Below are positions 32,823 through 52,800 of a stretch of DNA of 64,000 nt, piece after piece. Source of the DNA: Gadus chalcogrammus (lineage: Eukaryota; Chordata; Actinopteri; Gadiformes; Gadidae); assembly GCF_026213295.1 (NCBI RefSeq), contig NC_079413.1:19569378-19633377 (forward strand). The letters run 5' to 3'. Below the pieces are notes generated by a model. It was not told the origin of the DNA, did not search any database, and saw only the letters and a program-made list of their open reading frames with translations. Position 1 is the stretch's first letter. Every line of letters begins with the position of its first letter. Made by a program: the position numbers and the translations under genes.

Positions 32823-34225
32823 TGTGAGTGGCACTAAAGATTTCAAATCGGGCCCCCAAATTGATATGAGGGTGTCTTTCTTGCGGGTTTGAAATGTTTG
32901 GTTTCAGGTCCTATGCTGCCACCTGCTGCCAAACCATAACCTTGAAATGCGTAGTAGCGTAGTAGTTTAGGCAATCAGATATTTTATGATGATTGAATGT
33001 GGAAATGTTGAATATTATACTTTGCAATGTTCATATGCACATGCATATGAACGCATGCATTAATGTGTGATTCACTGATGTCCAACTCAGGTTGGTTTAA
33101 TCCTCACACGGTCACATCACACCTGGTGCAATTTTCTGTATCAGTAGCATGCATACGCAATAATGCAAAGCATCAGTGTTTTTTGATATTTTTGTCTCAA
33201 AGATCTGGGGTATCCTGTAGGCTGGTTTTCTATGAAAACACACACAAATTACTGTGAGGTCACAATGCGCTCAATAATGGGTTCGGGAAGCTGGACTCGT
33301 CATAATGCCTCGTGTCAATCAAGTACCTGCTCAAGTTCTAAAGTTTTCATTCGCCCTTCGACGCCAAGTAGAGGTAAGTCATGAACTATAGCTCTAAGTA
33401 ATAAGTAGTCCCATTTATGTCAATGCTATTATAAATCCGTCCCTGGCACATTATTACATATCAATTATATATTTATCGAAGTGTAAAAGATAAATCTAGC
33501 CTACCACATATTGCTCGATTGAAGTAAGGTTAAGCCGTGCTCGGGGCGTCGTGGACCTCGGGCCCGCCACGGCCTCTCTCACCTCACTCTCCAACAAACA
33601 CCAAAGGGCCCTTGCCCCCTCTTCGAAAAGTCATGTTATTGTAAATGGTTTTTCACGGGGAAAACACTGATCGATTTATCGTCGTAACTTTTTGTCACCA
33701 AAACCGTAAAGTCGAAAACCATAACCGTAATACCGCATGAATATACAGATCGGTACATTTGTGGAACGTTCTTGCTGCATGTATTCACGCCATCGCACTT
33801 AATGAGGGTCATATCTGAAGCAATGCTGCTGCTGGAGGTGTTTTAACGACTGCATTAGCTCATTCTCTTACTAGCTAGTGGCTAGTGACGTGATGTTATT
33901 ACATGGTTCGGTATGCGCTGCACTCACACTCGTGGTTGGTTCAACTTTTCAGCGATGAACCGTGACTTTTACCGAATTAGTGTTTTTTTTCGACTTCCAA
34001 TGCAAGTAATGTTGTTGTAAACCTAATGAGACACCGTGATAGGAGCGTACAACTCATGCCGTTTTATTCTCTTTTCACACATTTTTCACATCACTCACAC
34101 ACTTAATTTCTTGTACCAGAATTCAAAATTGCATGAGTATCTTTCAGACCCAAGCAGTGGTCCAATCTATGTATGTGGTAAAGACTCCATTAATTAAATA
34201 ATAAATTGAATATGTTTCATTACAG
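32823..34225. other. No gene recognised
   Basis: Mixed AT-rich sequence. A small palindrome, GCACATGCATATG near 33037, and a GC-rich patch near 33535-33580 (cggggcgtcgtggacctcgg) stand out. No exon or terminal inverted repeat could be supported. It could contain the promoter or first non-coding exon of the TOG gene that follows. Confidence 0.45.
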
Positions 34226-34256
34226 AGACTCATAGAGAGATTATCGAACAGCGACG

Positions 34257-41570
<7,314 letters not shown>

Positions 41571-41571
<1 letters not shown>

Positions 41572-41576
41572 ATAAA
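41571..41576 (+). promoter_or_regulatory. Poly(A) signal AATAAA of the TOG gene
   Basis: AATAAA overlaps the final A of the stop codon TGA (41569-41571), so the 3' UTR would be very short if this signal is used. Confidence 0.6.
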
Positions 41577-41664
41577 AAATGACGTAAGGACGGGAACGAG
41601 AAGACTCACTGCTCTCTTTGCACTTTTACAGGTAGCTTGTGTTGCACTTTAACAGGTACAATTT

Positions 41665-41795
41665 ACAATTGTAATTAGGGCATTTAGCAGACGCTTTTAT
41701 CCAAAGCGACTTACGTCGGTTAATACACACATTGACACACCGACGGCAGAGTCAACCATGCAAGGTGATAGCCAGGTCGTCGGGAGCAGTTAGGC
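41665..41795 (+). repeat. SINE-like fragment
   Basis: It holds TTTAGCAGACGCTTTTATCC and AAAGCGACTTAC, a widely dispersed fish repeat core, and ends GTCGGGAGCAGTTAGG. The last block also occurs in the SINE at 46400. It is cut off by the CAGGGCTCCAGACTGCGACC hAT-like terminus at 41796. Short inverted pieces of the same core are seen near 51830-51860 and 55825. Confidence 0.7.
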
Positions 41796-42227
41796 AGGGC
41801 TCCAGACTGCGACCAATTGGTCACGTTTTGCGACCAGAATTTGAAAATGCGCGACTGAATTTTTGCTGGTCGTGCATGCGTGTCAGCAAAAATTCAGTTG
41901 CGCATTTGCCCCTTTTTTTCTTCTTTATTTTTACACGTTAAACGTGGAAGGGGCGCGTCAATGAATGGGTTAGTGTGAGAGTGTGAGAAAGATAGGGAAT
42001 GGCCACTAAGTGGCTAATGTGTGGAGGGGGAGGGTCATAGAGATTATCGAGCGCGGGAAACCGCCGCAGGTCTGTGAGAAGGAGAACGATCTCAACCTTC
42101 CATTCGAACAATGAGCAAGCGAACAATTTAATCGTTCTTCCTACCTGCGGCACTTGCGGCTAGTAGTGTGCCAGTGCCACGGTCTACAGAGTCGGAGGAT
42201 GATGGCTGCGAGAATTCAGCTGTTTAA
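41796..42227 (+). mobile_element. hAT fragment, left end and first exon (ZNF862/ZMYM type)
   Basis: It begins CAGGGCTCCAGACTGCGACC, a hAT-like terminus. It contains two AAAAATTCAGT/ACTGAATTTTT inverted blocks near 41855-41900. An open start at 42111 reads MSKRTI, a stop, then SFFLPAALAA. This matches the KRT-x-SFF leader common to ZNF862/ZMYM-like hAT proteins. It ends at a possible donor (gtactg) at 42228. The remainder of the element is missing. Confidence 0.6.
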
Positions 42228-42497
42228 GGTACTGTAATTTCGGCTGTGCATGTATTTTTGGAATTTTCAATTGCTGCAATAAATTATGTTGTTGACTTCT
42301 AACATGTTCTGCATTCCTGCAAACTTGTCGCTTTTCGACGACAATCACCGTTTTTTTGGTCAATTGGGTCATTCACGTGAATCGCGTAGAACCGAAGAGT
42401 TTTTTTAGGGGGGGGGGGGGGGGGGGGAGCTGTCCTTATGCATGAGACACCTGGCTACCGCGCGAGTCTGATGGAAACTCTTGACGTCAATTTGAAG

Positions 42498-43354
42498 TAG
42501 GGGTGTACGGTATAAATGGTATAGAAAGTACACCAGTGTGAATTTGCGCTACGGTATGGATTTTGATGTTACCGTTAGACCGGTGTGACCGGTAGACATT
42601 GTTGTGTAACGCGTAACAAAGTAAGTAACGCGCTAATGCAGTAACCTAACTACTTTTTCTGGTAAAAAGTAAAGTTACGTGCAACTACTGAAAATATGGT
42701 CACGAAACATAGTTCCTTTTTCAATTCGGCGCAACATTACTTTTCCCAGGAACAGATTTGACAGCGATACTGCCATCTCAGGCAGTATGCTATTGTGTGC
42801 TTGCGCAATAGTCCCTTCACGAGCTCTCATGCCACACCGTAGCCTACGAGACAGACGCTGGTAGCGTGAAGCTGTCTCTCCATATCAGACATTGCTTCGG
42901 CAGGCATTTTCCAAAGCCAGTCCTTACGACAAAATGCCAGCGGTGGAACGAGATAACAAACACCGTCACTGTTAGCCTGTGTAAGGACATGGTTCCCTTT
43001 CAAAATGTCGATAGAAAGGGCTTTAAAGAGATGGTCAAAACAGTCGATCCCAGGTACGCGTTGCCTTCTCGCACACACTTCAGCCAAATTGAGATGCCGA
43101 AACTATACGGCAAGGTCCGCAAGAGAAACAAATCCATACTATTAAACATTAGTTTTTTTCAGAGATGGAAGTAACTTGAGAAAACATTTACATTTTTTTT
43201 ATGCAGTTTTGCTGTCTTACCAGTATTTTACCCCTTCAGAAGCATTTATATCGAAATTAGAAGATACAATTAACATACTGTGATATAATACCGTTAACTT
43301 CTATGCCTCAAATCATACCGTGATATACATTTTAGTCCATACCGTACAGCCCTG
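42498..43354 (+). mobile_element. hAT deletion derivative (ZBED4-like)
   Basis: This 857-bp element has termini TAGGGGTGTACGG and CCGTACAGCCCTG, inverted with two mismatches, and a perfect 8-bp duplication ATTTGAAG (42490-42497, 43355-43362). Near 42940-43130 it encodes CKDMVPFQNVDRKGFKEMV, then DPRYALPSRTHFS and PKLYGKVR, a piece from the N-terminal side of ZBED-type hAT transposases. Subterminal ACGGTAT / ATACCGT motifs are repeated. It is not autonomous. Confidence 0.88.
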
Positions 43355-43747
43355 ATTTGAAGGAACTATCTGTTAAATTCAAGGTAAGTCAAGCTTTTTG
43401 GGGCAAAAACAACAGCTATTTGTTTGCTTGATTCAACTAACGTTAGCTACCGCTTTTTTGATGCAATATAATTTACATTATAAACTTTTCCCTTTGCGTA
43501 AGACTGTTATATGACGTATGTATACATACATGTTTTACTTCTGCTAAACTAAAACAATCTGAGCGCGAGCCAGGGGGAGGATTCGCGCCCCCCCAAAGAA
43601 CGCACCTCAATAAGGATCGTGAAAAAGCTAGTTTTTGAAAGACGCTGAAATTGGTTTTGCAGAAATTAACAGTGAGAATAAGGTGTATTTCTAATATACA
43701 GGTATGTAAACCTATTTTGGTAGTAGGCTACCCCCCCCCCCAATGCA

Positions 43748-43753
43748 TTTATT
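43748..43753 (-). promoter_or_regulatory. Poly(A) signal AATAAA of the enpp7-like gene
   Basis: AATAAA on the minus strand lies 90 bases after the stop codon (43843-43845), a plausible 3' UTR length. Confidence 0.6.
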
Positions 43754-43842
43754 AACCCTAAAAAAAGCATTATATGGGATCTTCAGGCGTGGCCTCCTCA
43801 GTCTCAGCATGTGGGGGGTGATGAACTCCGTGTGAGGAAGGC

Positions 43843-46800
43843 TCAGAATGTGGTGGCATTTGTGTTTTCCATGTCCAAATTGAGGCCGTTCGATCTGAAA
43901 TAGACATAAATATGCATGGATATGAAATATAGCCTACATCCATTTCTTCAATTCGCCACATCCATTTGGAAGCATGTGTGTCTTTTGAATTGAATGTTAG
44001 TTATTGTGTTGGTAGTCGGGCCTCATATTTTACTTTAATTTAATTTAATTGTTTAGTAATGAATTTAATTAGAAATTATTTGTAATTTTTGGTAGAAATT
44101 GTCATGCCAAAGCGTTTGTCATGATGTAAGATCTGGCAAAACAAAGTTGAGGTTTTTTTTTATGTTTTTTTTTTTTAAAATTTACAGTTCTCCAAATAAC
44201 TTGTAGGGTCTCAAAATGGCGGAGTAACGGTTACAGCTAACGATTATAAACTTGCGAAGAGCTCGAAGTACAAGGCCCGACTAAAAACAGAGCTAAAGTA
44301 CATCTCGGCTACATTACGATATTGTCCCGGTACTGTTGCTAAACTAAAGCGAAATATAAATTCAAATTAAAACATTTGAGGTGTGGAATAAGCAGGGATT
44401 TAACTTATGTCTGACTATCAGTTGGAGGTCGACCACTTACCCTCGGTCTTCATTCCTGCTCTTGTAGACTTTAACCGACACCAGGATGATGAAGACAACG
44501 GCCAGGAACCCGACCACCGCCGCCAGACCGGTTACCGCCATCTCCATGGTACTCATCACCCCAGGGTTATTATCTGACGGTCATAAACACAGAATTAAAC
44601 ACTGAATAGGAACAAAGGGAATATAATAAAAGTGTAATTCTTAATTTAAGGTATTCTTTCCAACCAAAATGGTCATATTGATCTGTCTACCCTAATAATT
44701 TGTAAATATAATTCTGTTATCTCTTCTTTGGTTTTCCTAAGAACAATTTCAGGTAGTACTTGTCTTTCATGGCTCCCAACTGAAAAAGTTTCCCGTTCCC
44801 TGACCTAAACAACACAACAATGCTTGTAAGAATGTTCTAGACACAAGGCCATTCTATCCAAACAAGAAACAGATATGGTGCCAGGTCAGCCTATAGAGTG
44901 GCGAAGTCACGCCCCTTCCGGTAGGGCTCATGGGACCTATGAGATCGAAAAATATGAATGGGTGTCAATGGAGAGAAAATAATTATTTTCTGGTCCCAGT
45001 CTTTATATGCCCTGGATTACACATATGTTGTTTGTGGATTTAAATGATAATTTTTCATGCAAAGAAAACTAAAAATGTTCGTGAAGAAGTTTGATAATTT
45101 TAGGTTTTATGTGAGGCCGCTTTGTGAACTACAGCTCTTCGCTGCTCTCGACGCATATGATATACGTCACCACACCCGCCCTTGGAACTCGGCACAGAGA
45201 GTGCGATCTCTCTGCCCCACTTCACCGCTTTTTCCAAGGGGAGGATAAAAGCATCGAAAGAGGTGAAAACCATTATAATTCGGGGCACGTGCAGAGTTTC
45301 AGTTATGCCGATGGGAAGATTGTCGGTCTTCTCCACGCCAGTCGCAGGGAGCGTGACGTCACATACGAGCCGTGTAGTCTTTCTTGGTTGTGTTTTCTCT
45401 ACAGCCTTTATCTGAACAATTGCACAATAAACGGTCGAACTCTTTGCATGAAAAATTATCCTTTAAATCCACAAACAACATATGTGTAATCCAAGGCATA
45501 TAAAGACCGGGACCAGAAAATAATTATTTTCTCTCCATTGACACCCATTCATATTTTTCGATCTCATAGGTCCCATGAGCCCTACCGGAAGGGGCGTGAC
45601 TTCGCCACTCTATATAGGCCTAGAATTAAGAGCACTGTGTTCACTCTAGTTAAACATACATTTATTTACATCCTCGATCATACTCTGCTAATAACCCCGT
45701 AAATAGACCAACAACTCAACGCGGACGTCAGAACGTCACATTTACTGTTCCCTCGTGGTACTTTAAAACTCTTCAAAGGAACAAAGCGCGGTTGTCTTTG
45801 AGCACAACGCCCTTGGTACTGCAACTCCCCCCCCGTCCCCTCTCTAACCTACATTACCACCGCATCCCTTCCCGCGGTATCTTTCAGACGCATGCCGACT
45901 TAAGCGATGATGGATGAACGGTGGGGCAATGAAGGAGCAGCTGTTGCGCTGACACACTTCGGCGGGCCGCTGGGAGGAGCGGCGCTCGTGTAAGTTGTCA
46001 GCTCAGCTCACCCTCGCCCGCAGAGGAGACCAGCATGTGTTGGGTCGCGTTCAGGTGGCCGTTGTTGATCTCGGGTCGGATCCCCAGGATGTGGCACATC
46101 AGGGGGTAGATGTGCACCGTCTCGAAGGGCCCCACCTTCAGGTTCTTCCGGAAGACTGGACCCACGGCCCGGAAGAAGGGCTTCATGTCCAGGTTGTGGT
46201 TGTCGAAGCCGTGCTCTCCCTTGTATGTCTGCACTGGGAGGAACTGGAGGAGAGACAGGACGGGGTAAATGGTAAGTGGACTGCATTTATAAAGTGCTTT
46301 CTAACCATTGGCGGCTCAAAGCGCATCACAACATTGGCTAACATTCACCCATTCATGCACACTTTCACACATTCACACACCGAAGGCGGTGACAGCAAGC
46401 TTGTCGGGAGCAGTTAGGGTGAGGCGTCTAAACAGGGACACCACGACACTTAGCTGGGGATCGAACTAGCAACCTTGTAGTTACCAGCCAACCCGCTGTT
46501 CCTCCTGAGCCACATGCCGCCCCAGTAGTGGGGACTACTAGGACTGTGTCACAGTTTCATCTGCTGTCTGGATGCACTATATTTCACTTTTGGATAATCA
46601 AGTGGGCATTAAGAGGCAGCAGGCCATCAGTGGTCAAACGGCGCAGCGCTCCACTTCAGACAGCAGAGAGCGCTGTTGGCCTACTCAAAGTATTACAGTG
46701 GCACATTCGGTCGCTATTGTATAACATGCCACCTTGAAACCCGTTATCAGCCATCAACCGCCAGCAAGCCCCGTTTTAAAAAATGCTGTTCTGGTATTAT

Positions 46801-49800
46801 AAATTTTTTATGGACATGCTATTCAACCTTTCAGTTTACTTCTCGGTGAATCAGTGGTTAAGTAAGGAATAATCACGAGAGGCCGGGCAATAAACAGTTT
46901 GATATGCCCGGCTCACGAGCCGGGCATATCAAACTGTTTATTGCCCTGCCTTGAGGTGATTATTCCGTGTATTCTACTTCACGCCGGCCAACATAATAAA
47001 ACAATTAAAATACTTTAATAATTAGCCTTTTTCTTATTCGTATTGCATGCTTATTAAATGTATACTCTGTTTAAGTTCATCTCCCTCGAAAAGTAGTTCC
47101 CTTTAGAACTACGGTGAATAACGTTAGCTCAGCTGTAGGTAACTCGTTTCTATAGCAACCACACAAGGCTGGATCTGATCACTAGTTTAATAACGTAGTT
47201 GCTACATTCGTATCAAGTCAGTTTTACTGACGATCGATCAAACATGCACTCCTTGGTTTATTTTTACTATGGACCTCATGTTGGAAATGTATGCGATAGA
47301 AAACGATACAAGCGGCGTATTGATCTACAGTGCTCAGTCAGCAGCAAGTAGAACCGACAAATCAGCGGGCAATATGCCGGATTAATGCACCCCTCCCAGC
47401 CAATCAGAATCGAGCATTCTTAAATGAAGTAGAATAATGTGTAGTAACGTAACATGGAATCTTATCAATGTACACAGGTGGATCCCGATAGCATCTTAAT
47501 CTCATAATCTCGTAAAAGCGGTTGATTAACATCGCACGTTACGCAACTCCTGCTGTCACAAGGTTGTCCCGGTGTCTCTGGTTTAAACCGAGGGGCTTTA
47601 AACTAAGAGGCCCTATCAGCTATAGGAGATAACCCAGGAGATACCGGAGAGATACAGTTGATAGCGTGCTAGCGTCCCGGCTAGCAGCGGCTTAAAGAGT
47701 AGATTCTCTCTGCTTAGCCCACTTCATCACCAAGCCATGTAAGGGGAGCCCCCTGCTTTATTTAGCCGCGGCGGCGAGGAGTTCACTGATCATTTCCTGT
47801 AATCTACTGTTCCCTCTGTTCTGATTCGACGGCTCACGGCGTCGAGTGATGCGGTAGCTTTTCGGTTGAAGTAGACGAGTTTAGCAAGCCAAATGTATAT
47901 TCTAATTTCTTGCTTCTTTTTCTGGGGCAGAGAGGGGTGGGGGGGAGAGGGGGGTGTACGGGTCCCCATAGAGCTCCATCGAGCGACTGAGAGCATGTCA
48001 TCAGCTAGGGCTGGGATTATACCGGAGGAATGTGCAAATGCACTTGATTAAAACTGTAATGCGCCCGGATTATCATTTAACTCCTTGTTGCAGTCTCATC
48101 ACTCATCACACACGCGAAGAAAAATTGTATTTGCCTCATAATCAAATTTGAGGCTTACCTAACTGGCTTGCGAGTATATTTTTACGGTAGATTAACTGTC
48201 AATCAATATCCTGCATTCCATTGTGTTTCAAAACGCACCCATTATCTCTATGGGCCTGACACACATCTCTGTGTCTTCTCATGAACTGCCCAAATCGTAT
48301 CCCATGGCTGCCTCCTAGGGCGGTATGATTCACCTACGAGGTGAATGATGTATGGTGAATTCTCTGAACCTCACCTTCCCCGCCCCCCCTCTCACCACAG
48401 TTTAATCCCCCCCCCCCCCCCCCCCCCGCCCCGTCCACCCCTTCCCCATCACCACCACGCCACCTGTGTCAGAAATCAAACAGCCCTCTCACCCCGTTGA
48501 GGAGGTAGCCCTGGTCAGCCCACAGTACGATGGGCAGGATCCTCTCGTGGTTGGAGAAGTGCATCCGTGCGGGCATCTCCTCCTTCTTGTAGACGTTGAG
48601 GTGCGGGTGTGCGCCCTTCAGCGCGTTGTACACCTTGTCCAGCATGCCGGGCTTGGGCAACAGCATGCCTGAGGGCCCGTAGTCCAACAGCTGGAAGGCC
48701 ACGTCCTTGAAGGAGAAGCCCGGGATGGTGGACAGTATGATCTGGTTGATCTCGCTCTTCTTGAACAACTGGGTCATGCCGTGGTCGGCGGTGATGATCA
48801 CGTTCAGGCGGTCGCTGAGGCCGTGGCGCTCGGCGGACGCCCGCAGGTAGCCCACCGCGCGGTCCACCTGCGCCACCATGGTCTTTCTCTGGGGCGAGTC
48901 GGGGCCGAACTTGTGGCCCACGCCGTCGGGCTCGCCGAAGTACAGCGATACGAAGTCCAGGTCGTCGGGGCCGAACCAGCCCATCACCTTGTCGATGTTC
49001 ACCCGCCAGGCGGTCTCGTTGCCGTAGTTGTAGGAGCGTGGCTCCACCTCCCTCACCATGGCAACCTCTCCCTGGTAACTGGCTGCTGTGCCCGGGAAGT
49101 GGAGGGAGCCAGCTTTCAGGCCCTGCGAGGCAAGCCAGATGAGATGTGACACGCGTGCGCGTGCAGACACACACACTCGTCGACGCTCTCACAGAGACAC
49201 TAGCAGACACACACGCACACTCGTAGACCCGCTCACACACGCAGACAAACACACACAGACACTAGCAGACAATAGCAGACACACACACACTCGTAGACCC
49301 GCTCACACACGCAGACAAACACACACAGACACTAGCAGACAATAGCAGACACACACACACACTCGTAGACACGCTCACACACGCAGACAAGCAGACGAAC
49401 ACAGACACTAGCATAGACACACACACTATCAGCCACACACACACACACACACCCCTCCATATTCCAATAGGTGGGCCAACGTGCATGCAAAACAAGAGCT
49501 ACTGGACGTGCACCTGCAGCCGGTCTGAGTGTAGTGTATCATGTAGTGTACGCTACTGTGAGCCCATTGTAATTCTACAGACAGCGGCCCAGCCATGCGT
49601 TCGCCAGCAGCCCAGGGCCCAGTTTCCCGATAACGATGGATCTTCGCTCGTACGATCATTCTCCCGATGGAACTTGCGATCCATCGATAATTTCTTTGGA
49701 GCGTTTCCCGAAACTCCTCTTAACGTGAACGCGCATTCGCTGCACTCACGACGTCGTAGGATTGTAACTGTCTACTGACACGGTGCTGAAATGGGCTCCG

Positions 49801-52800
49801 TAGGAGGGGGAGACGCAGGAATGTCGCAGGAAAATTGTGTTAAAAAGGGTTAAAATATATCCCCATCAAGGACAACAGCAAAGTAGCCTACGAAAAAAAT
49901 AGACTGCATATGAATGCTAAAGACATTAAAACACAATTGATTAGGCTGAAACCGACATATATCAGTCCTAATCCTGAATGCACTGTGCGTTTCACGGCAT
50001 TTTCCCCCCTGAAATAATTCCATATGACAAAAAATTAAAAATAGCTTGTGTGACAACTACATTTATCCTAATGGGCTGATTTCTGAAACATGCTTTGCGC
50101 AGCAAAGAGAGCCGACTTAATCTGATTCCGCATAAGGGTTTCCTTGATTGATAATTTGATTGGCTATAAAAGCCCCTCCGGAAATAGGGTAAGGTATGTA
50201 TTGATGAGGAATACAACGAAGCCCACCGTCTGGCCCGGTGCATCGTTGAGCGCACGATCGGGAGGTGGAAGTTGCGCTTTAGATGCCTTCAGTCATGCGC
50301 CGTGATATGTGTGACGGCTATGTTGCACAACATTGCAGCTAAGGCTGGGGTGGCATTGCTTGAACCGGAGGACGCTGAGGACGATGACGACGAGGAAGAT
50401 CGGTGTGAGGACGGCCTCCCTCATAACTACGCGGCTGGTTTTCATGCGCGTCGAAGAGTGATTGAGACTTTTTTTTAACCCCCTCCACCCTCCCACATGT
50501 CACTAAACATTCCCGTCAACGTGACCAATCCCCACCATATCCCAGCCTTTTGCCTGCTCCTTTGCTTGTTTTTTATAAAAAAAATTATTTCTTTATTTTT
50601 TATTTTTTTTAATTGTTTTTATTTATTTATTTTTTTTACATTATTTTATGCTACGTTTTATGAGTAGCCTATGTCAGTCTGCACAAATCCCCCCACTTTC
50701 TCTCACACATTTTGAGTGCCCTGCCTGCGCAAACATTTTCTGGACTGTCCCGTTTTATTTTGGCCATTTTAACATCTTTATTAATAAATTAATTAATAAT
50801 CTTTATTAATTACCAAACTAAGAACATAAAGGCGTCCAATAGCTGGAATGTCCGATGGTGTCGCCACTGAGGCTATAGCTGACGATGCTCTTAGCGTCCT
50901 ACGAGTACCTACGAGCACCCCTGGAGTACTCGTTAGCTACGAGCGTTTTCAAGACGTTCGTTCCCCACGATGCTTTCGGGAAACGCGGTGAAAACTCTAC
51001 GATGCCCTTTCGACGCACTTCACGATCCACTTAGGCTAACGACGCTTTCGGGAAACGGGGCCCAGAACCGTGTCTTATCTGTGTGATAAAAAGGGGAGAG
51101 CGGTTCAAGGAACAGACCTGTCTCTGGGCTGTGATCCAGATGGGCAAGGAGCCGTTGTCCCACCAACCGTCCACAAACTGGGTGGGGTAGTAGCCCTTCT
51201 TCTCGGAGGTGGTGGTGTTGAACCACATGTTGTGGATCACCCCATGGTTCTCGATGTAGAGCCCTGGAGGGGGGGGGGGGGGGGGGGAGAGAGAGAGAAG
51301 TTTAGTCACGGGATGACTGGCGGTCAAGTTCTTAAGAACAACAATGGAGATTAGGAGGAATATGATTTCAAGGACGTTTTTTAAATTCCCTTTTATTTTT
51401 TAAAATGGCTGATGGTGATTTTCAAGTCCAAGTAAGGAGATGAACGGGGTTTGTTCTTTGGACACCACGAGAATAATCGTCTTAGTGGAGGGGGGATGAG
51501 TTTTTCCTGAGGCTTCTTCCCGTCCAGAAGTGGGAACAAGCCTTTACATCAAGCTGGCTTGCCTTGATCAAGTAGCGCTTAATGTAAGGTAGCCATACAT
51601 GTCCCCCTGCGCTCCATATGAACCAAGTATGAATACACAACGGAATAGTGTCCATGGCTGGAGCATGGCCTCGTTAGGTATGCTGCCGCTCTTAAACAAC
51701 CCCGGATGAAACCGACGAGACGACACAATAACGTAGCAATTAACGGCAAGTGCTTGGCACTTGTCCCTATGAACTTCCTTACTGTACCAACAGCGATGAA
51801 TAGTTTCTCCATCTTCTGACAAATGTGATTATTGTAAGTCGCTATGGATAAGAGCGTCTGCTATATGTAAGGAATAATCACAGAGAGGCCGTGCAATAAA
51901 CAGTTTGATATCGGGCGGTAACCTTCCGCGAGCCGGGCATATCAAACTGTTTATTGCCCTGCCTTGAGGTGATTATTCTGTTTATTCTACTTCGCGCCGG
52001 CCAACATAATAAAACAATTCAAATACTTTAATAATTAGCCTTTTTCGTATTCGTATTGCATGCTTATTAAATGTATACTCTGTTTAAGTTCGTCTCCCTC
52101 GAAAAGTAGTTCCCTTTAGAACTACGGTGAATAACGTTAGCTCAGCTGTAGGTAACTCGTTTCTATAGCAACCACACTAGGCTGGATCTGATCACTAGTT
52201 TAATAACGTAGTTGCTACATTCGTATCAAGTCAGTTTTAATGACGATCGATCAAACATGCACTCCTTGGGTTATGTTGGAAATGTATGTGATAGAAAACG
52301 ATACAAGCGGCGTATTGATCTACTGTGCTCAGTCAGCAGCAAGTAGAACCGACAAGTCAGCGGGCAATATGCCGGATTAATGCACCCCTCCCAGCCAATC
52401 AGAATCGAGCATTCTTAAATGAAGTAGAATAAGTACATTTAAATGTGCAGCAAGCAGAATTTAAAGTTTGCTTTAAACTTTGTGAAAACAAAGTTTTCAC
52501 AATGTGTTACGTGCATTTTAGTCTGCATGCGAGGCTGCATTCGATGCTACGTTTGAGACTGCGTGTGAGGCTGCGTGTGAGGCTGCATGTGAGGCTGCAT
52601 GTGAGGCCGGAGGTACCCACCTGTCAGCAGTGTGAAGTGTGTGGGGCTGGTGATGGTCAAGTATGGCGGCGTGACGTACTGCGCCTTGACGCCATCCCGG
52701 GCCATGGCGTCCAGGTTCGGCGTGTCCACGTCGCGGTCGTAGTCCCAGCGGAAGCCGTCGAAGGAGATGAGCAGCACCTTCTGTCGTGGCGACGGGGAGC

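Noticed and set aside
30876..33000. CRISPR-like or regularly spaced repeat array
   Set aside because: The repeats are one split dispersed element with a hAT insertion; no regular spacers, and the genome is eukaryotic.
46270..46525. tRNA gene
   Set aside because: A and B boxes are present but the anticodon arm and acceptor pairing do not form and a SINE body and tail follow.
48515..49252. 245-codon minus-strand frame overlapping enpp7 exon 3
   Set aside because: Shifted frame of the real 630-nt exon; Arg/Pro-rich and lacking the phosphodiesterase motifs.
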